Assembly (NCBI GenBank): GCA_036389715.1
Contig: DASVWH010000014.1
Coordinates: 1-11,330 of the forward strand
From: DASVWH01 sp036389715
GTDB lineage: Bacteria > Acidobacteriota > Blastocatellia > Pyrinomonadales > Pyrinomonadaceae
Direction: 5' to 3'
Length of the DNA: 11,330 bases
Below are positions 1-5,617 of this stretch, one piece after another (position 1 is the first letter of the stretch; every line of letters starts with the position of its first letter). The notes below the pieces were generated by a model. It had not been told where the DNA came from. It saw only the letters and a program-made list of their open reading frames with translations, and made no database searches. A program made the translations under genes and the position numbers.

Positions 1-38
1 CCGCCCGAACTGGCGCGCTTGATGACGTAACGGGCCAT
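1..38 (-). CDS. Start of an unidentified protein, cut by the window edge
   Basis: An ATG at 38 on the minus strand opens a frame that stays open to the window edge, giving MARYVIKRASSG. It lies beyond the terminator of the neighbouring minus-strand operon and has a -10-like TATAAG 8 nt before the ATG, so it appears to be a separate transcription unit. The opening residues recall the small YegP/DUF1508 family, whose members often begin MA-x-Y/F followed by a basic stretch. Twelve residues are too few to assign a family. There is no clear Shine-Dalgarno site, which would fit a leaderless or very short-leader mRNA. Confidence 0.35.
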   Translation of the reverse strand, partial: MARYVIKRASSG

Positions 39-46
39 GACTCTGG

Positions 47-76
47 CTTATAACACGTCGTCCGGCCGGATGAAAA
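47..76 (-). promoter_or_regulatory. Possible promoter for the left-edge gene
   Basis: On the minus strand TTTTCA (76-71) is followed after 18 bp by TATAAG (52-47); reading the -10 as TTATAA (53-48) gives a 17-bp spacer. The -35 matches 4 of 6 consensus positions and the -10 matches 5 of 6. The predicted start falls on or next to the ATG at 38. Confidence 0.35.
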
Positions 77-114
77 TAAGAACCGCCCGCGGGTCACGAC
101 GGGCCGCGGGCGGT
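70..114 (-). terminator. Rho-independent terminator of the three-gene secreted-protein operon
   Basis: A perfect 11-bp GC-rich stem is formed by 82-92 (ACCGCCCGCGG) and 104-114 (CCGCGGGCGGT) around an 11-nt loop. Read on the minus strand it is followed by the T-rich tail TTCTTATTTTC. It starts 23 nt after the stop codon of the EF-hand-like gene, so it closes that operon. Confidence 0.85.
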
Positions 115-137
115 CTTCACATTTTAAGGGAGTTGTC

Positions 138-965
138 TTACCTGGCCGAGACGAGAAAGACATCCCAGGCCCAGCGCCCGACCCGCGCTTCCCTCAGGTC
201 GTCTACTTTGGCGCGATACCTGAAAAGATTTCCGTACCTGTCCGTCCGTTTTGATTCTCTGAAATCCAGGGACAGCACGTCAATCTTAAGCTCCGGCAGC
301 GTGCGCAATTCCTCCGGCTCTGAAATACCGTTGTGGTTTTTGTCCTGCCAGAGAAGGAGCTTCGGGAAAAGCGTGTCCCTGCCGTCTATGATCCGGTCGC
401 CGTTGCCCCCGTTTTCCAGCTTATCGTATTCGGCCAGGGCGATAAATCCGTTGGGGGCGGCGGAGGACGGCTGCGGAGTGAAGTCGCCGAACAATTCCGC
501 GCCGCTGTCAATGCGGCCGTTACCGTTGCGGTCCAGCGCGAGCCACGCATCGTCGGACCCGGCCGTAGTCCACGCGAGTCTTTGCTTAATCCCGCCACCC
601 TTGATGTCGAAATCCACGCCATCCGCCAGGCCGCTTAAACTGAGCCCGTTGCCCACTACGTCTATTAAGATGGGCGAGACTCTGCGCACGCAGGAGCAGT
701 TGCGGAAGATTTCATCCTCGAAGCAGAGTTCCGGGTCACACGGGTTCGGCGTCGGCTCGACGTTACAAGAGGCGGGGTCGGAATCCTCCGCATACTCGAT
801 TTCGTCCGGTTCCCCTGAGACGAACTCCTGGCCCAGGGCCGCGCCCGTTTTTCCCAAAAGGCCCGGCGCGAGAAAAATCAGGAGCGCGCAGGTGATTAAG
901 ACGGCGCGCCGCAGCGCGGACGCCCGTGTATTCTCGTCCGGGTCTATGATTGAAAGCATGAACAT
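138..965 (-). CDS. Secreted EF-hand-like calcium-binding protein
   Basis: Predicted exported protein of 275 residues, last gene of the three-gene operon. A hydrophobic segment at about residues 21-38 follows a basic pair and looks like a signal peptide or anchor with a long cytoplasmic lead. Next come an acidic stretch and a cysteine cluster (C67, C76, C81, C90, C92). The rest carries calcium-loop motifs: a canonical D-x-N-G-N-G-x-I-D-x-G-x-E at 145-157, a degenerate loop around 186-197 (GNGDRIIDGRD), and DKNHNGISEPEE at 208-219 inside a LWQDxNHNGISEP-type block. That block recurs in exported proteins of several phyla. A GTG at 974 is possible, but the ATG at 965 has AGGTGA five bases upstream and is preferred. 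Calcium binding follows from the motifs; the biological role is unknown. Confidence 0.75.
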   Translation of the reverse strand: MFMLSIIDPDENTRASALRRAVLITCALLIFLAPGLLGKTGAALGQEFVSGEPDEIEYAEDSDPASCNVEPTPNPCDPELCFEDEIFRNCSCVRRVSPILIDVVGNGLSLSGLADGVDFDIKGGGIKQRLAWTTAGSDDAWLALDRNGNGRIDSGAELFGDFTPQPSSAAPNGFIALAEYDKLENGGNGDRIIDGRDTLFPKLLLWQDKNHNGISEPEELRTLPELKIDVLSLDFRESKRTDRYGNLFRYRAKVDDLREARVGRWAWDVFLVSAR

Positions 966-970
966 TGTCT

Positions 971-976
971 TCACCT
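971..976 (-). promoter_or_regulatory. Ribosome binding site that sets the EF-hand gene start
   Basis: AGGTGA on the minus strand lies 5 nt before the ATG at 965 and overlaps the TAG stop of the lipoprotein gene (977-975). It favours 965 over the GTG at 974 and suggests translational coupling. Confidence 0.6.
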
Positions 977-1493
977 ATCGTGTGTCTTTAACCTGGGAGG
1001 AGGCCAGTGCCTCCTGCTTCGCCTCTTTTAGAAGCAGCGCGCCCGTTTCCGGGGAAAAGATTTCAGCGTGCGTCCGCGCCGGAAAGATTCGCTTGATGTC
1101 GGACGCATAACGGCTGCCGTCCCCGGCCGTTCTGTGTTCGACCACTCTGTACGTCCCGGCTTCCTTCCTGAAGGAGAGCGCGACGGGCATGGCCAGACCT
1201 TCGCCTTCCTTCAACCGGCCGTCCCTCAAAGAGTATTCCTGACAGACCGCGTAGAGATATTCATTGACCTGGTCGCCGCGCTCCTCTATGTCCAGGACCT
1301 TGAAGGCGCAAAAGACGTTGCCGCCGAAACTCGCATGGGCGATCTTCCTGACCAGGTATTCGCCGCTGATGGCCTTGAGCCTGGCGGCCAGAATTTTCTG
1401 CTCGGCCGTCAACTGATAGTAGTTGCCTCCGCAGCCGACCAGCAGGGCCAGGAGGGCTAAGAGGGCTAAAATTTTCCGGCCGATTATCCTCAA
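975..1493 (-). CDS. Small predicted lipoprotein of unknown function
   Basis: A protein of 172 residues with a type II signal peptide: basic start, a Leu/Ala-rich core at about 8-19, and the lipobox LVGC with Cys21 as the probable lipidation site. After cleavage it should be anchored in a membrane facing the periplasm or outside. The mature part is about 150 residues, mixed alpha/beta by composition, with two further cysteines (in VFCAFKV and AVCQEY). I do not recognise the family. The only in-frame start is the TTG at 1493, because an in-frame stop lies nine codons upstream. AAGGTGAGG sits 14 nt before it, rather far, and contains the amidase stop codon. It lies 16 nt after the amidase gene and 9 nt before the EF-hand-like gene, so the three are probably co-transcribed and may act together in the envelope. 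Confidence 0.7.
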   Translation of the reverse strand: MRIIGRKILALLALLALLVGCGGNYYQLTAEQKILAARLKAISGEYLVRKIAHASFGGNVFCAFKVLDIEERGDQVNEYLYAVCQEYSLRDGRLKEGEGLAMPVALSFRKEAGTYRVVEHRTAGDGSRYASDIKRIFPARTHAEIFSPETGALLLKEAKQEALASSQVKDTR

Positions 1494-1509
1494 GAGCCTG
1501 GACCGAGCC

Positions 1510-2706
1510 TCACCTTATTCTGTCCCCGTAGAAATTAGCTCCCGGCTCGTCAACGAGCCTGAGCTGGGTCATCGGCTTATTCAAGCGGTTGTTACTGTGA
1601 TAACTGACGTAGACGTTTCCGTCCGTATCTTTACCCGTGATTATCACCCAGTGGTCGATTCGGCCGTCCGGCTGGTGTGGCCCGTTCAAGGTGTCCCAGT
1701 CGCAGGCGATGATGTCGCCCGGTTGCAGGTCCGTATAGTACGGAACGCCGTCGACCCGCCCGGCGTTGAGGATAAAGACATTAAAATTGTAGGCCCCGCC
1801 CCAGCTATAACTGGCGACCGGCTGGCCGAAAGACGAGATGCAGGAGTAGTACCAGTTATTCGGGTCGGCGCGGCCGAAGCCGGCCCCGAACCCGACCATT
1901 TGCCAGCCCCCCGTGTACATACATTGAGAGACGAAATTAGTGCAGTCGTTACTGAAGGTATAATATGCCGGGTTGGGCGAGAGAGCGTGAGCCGTGGCGT
2001 AATCAACTGCCGCAGTCCGGTTGAATCCGATCGGCCAGGCCGCGGGGGCCAAAGATGCCTTGACTAAAAATGCGCCCGAATTGGCCGCCAGCGATGCTTG
2101 CATCTTGCCCGGCCTGTAGCCGGGAGGCGCATCCTTCAAGGGAATCATTTGCAGCTGAGCCGGGGAAAGCTTTTCCGCAGTGTTGATGGCGGAAGGCTTG
2201 GGCTGAAAGATCGTATCCTTAACCAGAGACCATTCGTTCCCTTCATAAACGAAGTCGAAGAGGTGTGTATCAACATAGGCGTAAAACGGCGGGCCGCCGG
2301 GCACGTCCAATTTAAGCTCGGTGGTTTCGGTGATTTTCAGAGTTACTTTATTCCCACGCTTGCTTGCCGCCTTAACCTCTAACCTGGTCTTGAAATCTTT
2401 ATAGTCCTGGCGGGTCTCCTTCAGTTTGCTGCCCGTATAAACCTGGAACTTGAATCTATCCATCATCGCCACCCTGTACAGGCGGGCCAATTTTTTATTC
2501 TTCAAGCTCCCATCCAGGTCTCCGCTGACGAGAATCTGAAGCTGGGTTGTGACGGCCTCGTCGGCAATGGCCAGCAGTTGCGACTCAAGCTGCTTCGAGA
2601 CGTAAGCATCGTCGGGTGGCTTCGCGGCCCTCTGCCCGAAGGCCGGGTTAGACGTTAACATAAGGACCAGGAGAGGTAAGATGGCTTTGCCATTTTTGAG
2701 TTTCAT
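1510..2706 (-). CDS. Secreted Amidase_6-type cysteine amidase
   Basis: Exported protein of 398 residues. A Sec signal peptide covers about residues 1-24 (KLKNGK, hydrophobic core, then AFG-Q). Residues about 30-190 form an N-terminal region with a charged beta-rich part, typical of proteins that carry a C-terminal putative amidase domain (Amidase_6). That domain covers about 230-395: NDCTNFVSQ with probable catalytic Cys255, LQPGDIIACDW at 327-337 as in NlpC/P60-like papain folds, and DHWVIITG with probable catalytic His352. The likely role is cleavage of a peptide or amide bond in the cell wall; the true substrate is unknown. The frame is open to 2838, but the ATG at 2706 has GTGAGG 6 nt upstream, starts exactly at the signal peptide, and lies downstream of the promoter at 2841-2869. 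First gene of the operon. Confidence 0.8.
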   Translation of the reverse strand: MKLKNGKAILPLLVLMLTSNPAFGQRAAKPPDDAYVSKQLESQLLAIADEAVTTQLQILVSGDLDGSLKNKKLARLYRVAMMDRFKFQVYTGSKLKETRQDYKDFKTRLEVKAASKRGNKVTLKITETTELKLDVPGGPPFYAYVDTHLFDFVYEGNEWSLVKDTIFQPKPSAINTAEKLSPAQLQMIPLKDAPPGYRPGKMQASLAANSGAFLVKASLAPAAWPIGFNRTAAVDYATAHALSPNPAYYTFSNDCTNFVSQCMYTGGWQMVGFGAGFGRADPNNWYYSCISSFGQPVASYSWGGAYNFNVFILNAGRVDGVPYYTDLQPGDIIACDWDTLNGPHQPDGRIDHWVIITGKDTDGNVYVSYHSNNRLNKPMTQLRLVDEPGANFYGDRIR

Positions 2707-2840
2707 AAGTGGCCTCACGACAATTCGAGGACCGAGCACGACCAGAGCAGCGAAAGAGAAGGATGGGATCAAGCAAAAGCGGGGGTCGGGAGTTCGGAGG
2801 AATGAGGCTTTTGCCTGACAACACTTTACGGCGCGCACCT

Positions 2841-2869
2841 AACCTACTCCTGCCGCGCCGCACCGTCAA
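2841..2869 (-). promoter_or_regulatory. Sigma70-type promoter of the amidase operon
   Basis: On the minus strand TTGACG (2869-2864) and TAGGTT (2846-2841) are separated by exactly 17 bp. The -35 matches 5 of 6 consensus positions; the -10 keeps TA and the final T. The predicted transcript starts near 2834, leaving a leader of about 128 nt before the ATG at 2706. Confidence 0.55.
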
Positions 2870-2886
2870 GGAGAATATCTGCGGCT

Positions 2887-2902
2887 CCGAATAATGATTC
2901 GG
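2887..2902. promoter_or_regulatory. Short palindrome upstream of the amidase promoter
   Basis: CCGAAT-AATG-ATTCGG is an interrupted palindrome with perfect 6-bp arms. It lies 17 bp upstream of the -35 box of the amidase operon, where an activator or repressor could bind. No regulator is encoded beside it. Confidence 0.3.
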
Positions 2903-3002
2903 CGACGGGGCCTGGCGCGCGTTGCATTCACATTCGATGAACGTTAGGATGTTGACCGCAAGTGAAACTGTCCGACTTTTAGAATAAGAGCGAGGTATCG
3001 AG

Positions 3003-3317
3003 ATGAAATTCCCGGGCGGGCTGAATATTCAGCAGATGATGAAGCAGGCGCAGCAGATGCAGGAGAAGATGGCCAAGGAGATGGAGGAGCTGCGCGTGGA
3101 CGCTTCGTCGGGCGGCGGCGTCGTGACCGTCGCGATGAAGGGCAATCACGAGATCATGGAGCTGAAGATTGACCCGGAGACCATCAAGGACGGCGATGTC
3201 GAGATGCTTCAGGACATGATCGTCGCCGCCATCAACGAGGCCAACCGCAAGGTTGACGAAGCGATGAAGGGCAAGCTCGGCGGCATGCTCCCGCCCGGCC
3301 TCGGAGGACTCTTTTAG
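3003..3317 (+). CDS. ybaB: YbaB/EbfC nucleoid-associated protein
   Basis: A 104-residue protein of the YbaB/EbfC family, small dimeric DNA-binding proteins that coat and bend DNA. Residues about 8-32 form the family's Gln/Met/Lys-rich helix (IQQMMKQAQQMQEKMAKEME). A beta-rich core follows (GGGVVTVAMKGNHEIMELKIDPE), then an acidic segment and a C-terminal helix (VAAINEANRKVDEAMKGKLGG), ending in a Gly/Pro/Leu tail. Length and domain order match the family. GAGG sits 7 nt before the ATG. recR begins 77 nt downstream on the same strand; ybaB-recR is a widespread gene pair, often with dnaX upstream, but dnaX is not in this window. Confidence 0.93.
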   Translation: MKFPGGLNIQQMMKQAQQMQEKMAKEMEELRVDASSGGGVVTVAMKGNHEIMELKIDPETIKDGDVEMLQDMIVAAINEANRKVDEAMKGKLGGMLPPGLGGLF

Positions 3318-3394
3318 AGTGATAACTAACGCGTGACGAATGACGAGAGAGTCGCTGTCGTTCCGTCATCCGCTGCGCGTCACCCCTGACCGTC
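3318..3394. repeat. Degenerate 7-bp repeat and inverted repeat between ybaB and recR
   Basis: The gap contains adjacent heptamers GTGACGA and ATGACGA starting near 3336, and their complements further on as CGTCAT and CGTCAC. GTGACG can pair with CGTCAC, and ATGACG with CGTCAT, giving an interrupted hairpin. It resembles a decayed version of the heptamer hairpins at 4016-4095 and 4735-4881, but it is short and imperfect. Confidence 0.35.
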
Positions 3395-4009
3395 ATGATC
3401 GAATACGCAGAGCCTGTCACCAAGCTGATAGACGAGTTCAAGCGCCTGCCGGGCGTCGGGCACAAGTCCGCGCAGCGGCTGGCCTTTCACGTCCTGCGGA
3501 TGACGGAGCCGGATGTCGAGCGCTTCGTCGAGGCGCTGCGCGAGGTCAAGCGGCGGATCATCTTCTGCTCGGTCTGTAATAACCTGACGGACGTGGACCC
3601 CTGCCGCTTCTGCGCCAGCCCTGGGCGCGACCGCTCCATGATCTGCATCGTCGAAGAGCCCTACAACCTGGTCGCCGTCGAGAAGACGCGCAGCTACAAG
3701 GGGCTCTATCACGTGCTGCACGGCAGCCTCTCGCCGATTCGCGGCATCGGGCCCGACGACCTGCACCTGGCGAACCTCCTGACGCGCCTGCGTCCAGAGA
3801 ATAACGACGGTGTAGAGGTCCGCGAAGTCATCCTCGCGACCAACCCGAACACGGAAGGCGAAGCGACCGCCAACTACATCAGCCGTCTTCTCAAACCCCT
3901 CGGCGTGCGCGTCACCCGCATCGCGATGGGAATGCCCGTCGGCAGCGACCTCGAATACGTTGACGAAGTGACGATGGACAAGGCGCTGGCCAACCGTCAC
4001 GAGATGTAA
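3395..4009 (+). CDS. recR: Recombination mediator protein RecR
   Basis: RecR, 204 residues, the usual length. With RecO, and with RecF in many species, it loads RecA on SSB-coated single-stranded DNA at gaps. Domain order is complete: helix-hairpin-helix near residues 13-30 (FKRLPGVGHKSAQRLAFHVL), a four-cysteine zinc site C58-C61-C70-C73 (CSVC...CRFC), then a Toprim domain from about 80 (MICIVEEP with acidic E87/E88, later ATNPNTEGEATANYI), and the C-terminal RIAMGMPVGSDLEYVDEVTM segment. The ATG at 3395 matches the family's N-terminus, although no clear Shine-Dalgarno site precedes it. It probably shares a transcript with ybaB. Confidence 0.96.
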   Translation: MIEYAEPVTKLIDEFKRLPGVGHKSAQRLAFHVLRMTEPDVERFVEALREVKRRIIFCSVCNNLTDVDPCRFCASPGRDRSMICIVEEPYNLVAVEKTRSYKGLYHVLHGSLSPIRGIGPDDLHLANLLTRLRPENNDGVEVREVILATNPNTEGEATANYISRLLKPLGVRVTRIAMGMPVGSDLEYVDEVTMDKALANRHEM

Positions 4010-4015
4010 AAGCTC

Positions 4016-4095
4016 AGTCAATAGTAAATGGTCAATGGTCAATAGAAGCGAGCAGTTTCTATTGACCATTGACTATTTACTATTGACTATTGACT
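4016..4095. repeat. Heptamer-ladder hairpin between convergent recR and pyrE
   Basis: The left arm 4016-4047 and right arm 4057-4088 are complementary over 32 nt with one G-T pair, around a 9-nt loop. The arms are built from 7-bp units of the type GTCAATA, GTAAATG, GTCAATG. An extra unit extends the right side to 4095. The segment including the apex, TAGAAGCG (4043-4050), recurs in the second element at 4735-4881. It sits exactly between two convergent genes, so it could stop transcription from both sides, although it lacks a clear T tract and is AT-rich. Confidence 0.85.
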
Positions 4096-4099
4096 AAAC

Positions 4100-4708
4100 T
4101 CAGAAGCGGACGTGTTCTTCGGCCACTCCCTGCGTGCAGTCGGCGCACTGCTCGGCGGCGTCATACATCTTAGAGTCGAACTCGACCAGCGATTTGATCG
4201 GCACGTCGCCGATGGCGGGCGGCGCGGAAGCGAAGCGCACGATAGCGCCGCATCCGATGATCGTCGCGCCGAGGTCGCGGACCAGCTCGACGGTCTCGTC
4301 AATGGCGCTGCCGCTGCGGATAATATCGTCAACGATGATGCAGGGATTGACCTCGCCCTGGTTGACGTACTGGCGAAACATCCGCTTGCCATCCTCCTTC
4401 TCGGCCCAGTAAATCTGCTCGGCGCTGAGCGCGTCGCGCACGCCGAAGGCGACCGGGATGCCGCCGGAACTCGGCGAGATGATCGCCACTTTGGGCAACT
4501 GGCTGGAGATGTCTCTGTCGAGACGAAACATGCGGCTCAGGGCGACGGCCAGCACGCGCGCCGTGTCGTAATAACGAAAGGCCAGCGGCATCTGGAAATA
4601 ATGCGGCGTGTGTTTGCCCGACGGGTACACGAAATGGCCTTCACGATAAGCGCCCGTGCGGCTCAGAATCTGCATCACGGCTTCGGGCGAAGGAATCAGA
4701 TTTACCAT
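4100..4708 (-). CDS. pyrE: Orotate phosphoribosyltransferase-like protein
   Basis: Type I phosphoribosyltransferase of 202 residues, probably orotate phosphoribosyltransferase, which makes orotidine monophosphate from orotate and PRPP in pyrimidine synthesis. Seen: an N-terminal block HFVYPSGKHTPHYFQMPLAF (25-44), as in OPRTs; a SPSSGGIPVAFGV segment (78-90); AEKEDGKRMFRQ (102-113); and the PRPP-binding loop CIIVDDIIRSGSAIDE (123-138) with paired aspartates D127/D128. A C-terminal C188-x2-C191-x2-G tail is seen in a subset of OPRTs. The PRPP loop reads IRSGSA rather than the usual TTGGS/T, so another phosphoribosyltransferase is possible. GGAG lies 8 nt before the ATG at 4708. The NUDIX gene lies 201 nt upstream on the same strand, beyond a large heptamer hairpin. 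Confidence 0.82.
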   Translation of the reverse strand: MVNLIPSPEAVMQILSRTGAYREGHFVYPSGKHTPHYFQMPLAFRYYDTARVLAVALSRMFRLDRDISSQLPKVAIISPSSGGIPVAFGVRDALSAEQIYWAEKEDGKRMFRQYVNQGEVNPCIIVDDIIRSGSAIDETVELVRDLGATIIGCGAIVRFASAPPAIGDVPIKSLVEFDSKMYDAAEQCADCTQGVAEEHVRF

Positions 4709-4734
4709 TCTCTAAGCTCCCTGCTGCGGAAAAA

Positions 4735-4881
4735 GTAATAAGTGATGAGTGATGACTGAAGAGTAATGAGTGATGAGTGATGAGTAATGAGTAGAAGCGG
4801 GGCTTGTCACTCATCACTCATTACTCATTACTCATCACTCATCACTGTTTATTCACTACTCATTACTTTGCTTTGACTCAT
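4735..4881. repeat. Large heptamer-repeat inverted element upstream of pyrE
   Basis: The left side (4735-4790) is a run of heptamers: GTAATAA, GTGATGA twice, CTGAAGA, GTAATGA, GTGATGA twice, GTAATGA. The right side carries the complementary units in reverse. A perfect 25-bp stem pairs 4769-4793 with 4822-4846; further imperfect pairing is possible both inside and outside it. The segment at 4792-4799 is TAGAAGCG, identical to the core of the element at 4016-4095. Beyond 4846 the repeats decay, continuing as ACTCATT and TTTGACT. It fills most of the gap between the NUDIX stop and the pyrE start, so it would lie in any transcript joining the two. Confidence 0.88.
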
Positions 4882-4909
4882 GACTACGTTTTATCGCGGA
4901 CAGCATACA

Positions 4910-5383
4910 TCATCCGCGCGGCTTCGCTCCATCGTCAAGGGCGCGGCTGATGAGCCTGCGCTGGTCGGACGAGAGTTCGGGCGGGAGCTGGTCGGGCGCG
5001 AACCATTCGATGGTTTTGATCTCCATGCTGCGCCTGCCTGTTGCGCCCTGCGGGCGGCAGCGGAAAAGAATCTCCACCTGGCTCGGCTTCCTGATGGCCC
5101 TGACGGAGAGCAGCTCGACGCTCGCCAGCTCCAGCCCGATCTCTTCGCGCAGCTCGCGCCGGATGGCCTCTTCCGGCTGTTCGCCCTTCTCGATGAAGCC
5201 GCCGGGCAGACCCCAGCCCGAGCCAGGGCGGAAGACGTGATTGAGCAGCAGCACGCGCCCCGCCTCGTCCAGGACGACGGCCCCGGCCGTGACCGTAAAA
5301 CGCGGCTCGACCAGGCGCACACTCCAGCGACGCAAACTCTTCGGCGCGTGCCGCCACAGAGCACCGAGCACCTTTTTCAACAT
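4910..5383 (-). CDS. NUDIX hydrolase
   Basis: NUDIX hydrolase of 157 residues. The box fits G-x5-E-x7-R-E-U-x-E-E-x-G-U exactly: G62, E68, R76-E77, E80-E81, G83-L84. The glutamates bind magnesium for cleavage of a nucleoside diphosphate linked to another group. The N-terminus has a short basic stretch (KKVLGALWRHAPKSLRRW) before the fold begins near residue 28 (PRFTVTAGAVVLDEAGRVLLL). The substrate is not predictable from the box. The ATG at 5383 gives a normal length; only GGGG one base before it resembles a ribosome site. A TATATT (5397-5392) lies 8 nt before the ATG, preceded by CTTTTNN heptamers. It is divergent from the histidine phosphatase gene and on the same strand as pyrE. Confidence 0.92.
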   Translation of the reverse strand: MLKKVLGALWRHAPKSLRRWSVRLVEPRFTVTAGAVVLDEAGRVLLLNHVFRPGSGWGLPGGFIEKGEQPEEAIRRELREEIGLELASVELLSVRAIRKPSQVEILFRCRPQGATGRRSMEIKTIEWFAPDQLPPELSSDQRRLISRALDDGAKPRG

Positions 5384-5391
5384 GCCCCGTC

Positions 5392-5428
5392 AATATAAAG
5401 GTAAAAGCGAAAAGGCGAAAGGCCGGAG
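5392..5428 (-). repeat. CTTTTNN heptamer array and -10-like box before the NUDIX gene
   Basis: Read on the minus strand, 5421-5401 is three tandem heptamers: CTTTCGC, CTTTTCG, CTTTTAC. They are followed by CTTTATA, in which TATATT (5397-5392) resembles a -10 box 8 nt before the start codon. No good -35 is present at 16-18 bp. The array has the same orientation relative to its gene as the one at 6322-6358. Confidence 0.5.
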
Positions 5429-5576
5429 GCATGTCTGCGCGACAAATCAAGGGCCGCCCGCGTAGGATAAGGTCGGCAAGTGCCCCGGCTTTTCATCTCC
5501 CGGCGAAGGACCGGCGACGTGCGACCATTTTGAGGTATCATCGGCGTCTCTCCGGCTCTCGAACTCTGGGACGAAG

Positions 5577-5603
5577 CCCGCGGCTTCAGGTGAAGCACGC
5601 GGG
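5577..5603 (+). promoter_or_regulatory. Stable leader hairpin covering the phosphatase ribosome site
   Basis: CCCGCGGCTTCA (5577-5588) pairs with TGAAGC (5591-5596) and, after a bulged A5597, CGCGGG (5598-5603). This gives a 12-bp stem with a tiny loop. The 3' arm holds the GGG of GGGAG, the best Shine-Dalgarno-like sequence before the TTG at 5618. If formed in the mRNA it would hide that site, so translational control is possible. Confidence 0.5.
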
Positions 5604-5617
5604 AGAATGAGAATGCC

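Larger units (their letters stand above)
2707..3002. other. Divergent intergenic region between the amidase operon and ybaB
   Basis: This 296-bp gap holds the amidase promoter and a short palindrome (both listed separately) and the ybaB ribosome site (GAGG, 7 nt before the ATG). Upstream of ybaB, TTGACC (2952-2957) and TAGAAT (2980-2985) are the only hexamers resembling a promoter, but their 22-bp spacing is too long for a standard sigma70 site. I see no gene here. Confidence 0.5.

Noticed and set aside
37..1110. 357-codon open frame on the plus strand
   Set aside because: It is antisense to the EF-hand-like gene and terminator. Its Ser/Arg-rich translation has no motif, while the opposite strand has signal peptide and calcium-loop motifs.
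2707..2838. Longer start for the amidase (442 residues)
   Set aside because: It would put 44 residues before an obvious signal peptide, and the start lies at the -10 of the predicted promoter. The ATG at 2706 has a good ribosome site.
2952..2985. Promoter TTGACC / TAGAAT for ybaB
   Set aside because: The 22-bp spacing is outside the normal sigma70 range, and no better pairing was found nearby.
3380..4069. 229-codon open frame on the minus strand
   Set aside because: It is antisense to recR, whose domains are unmistakable, and it runs through the heptamer hairpin.
4016..4881. CRISPR array or transposon ends
   Set aside because: The units are 7 bp without spacers of constant length, there are no cas genes, and no transposase lies between or beside the inverted arms.
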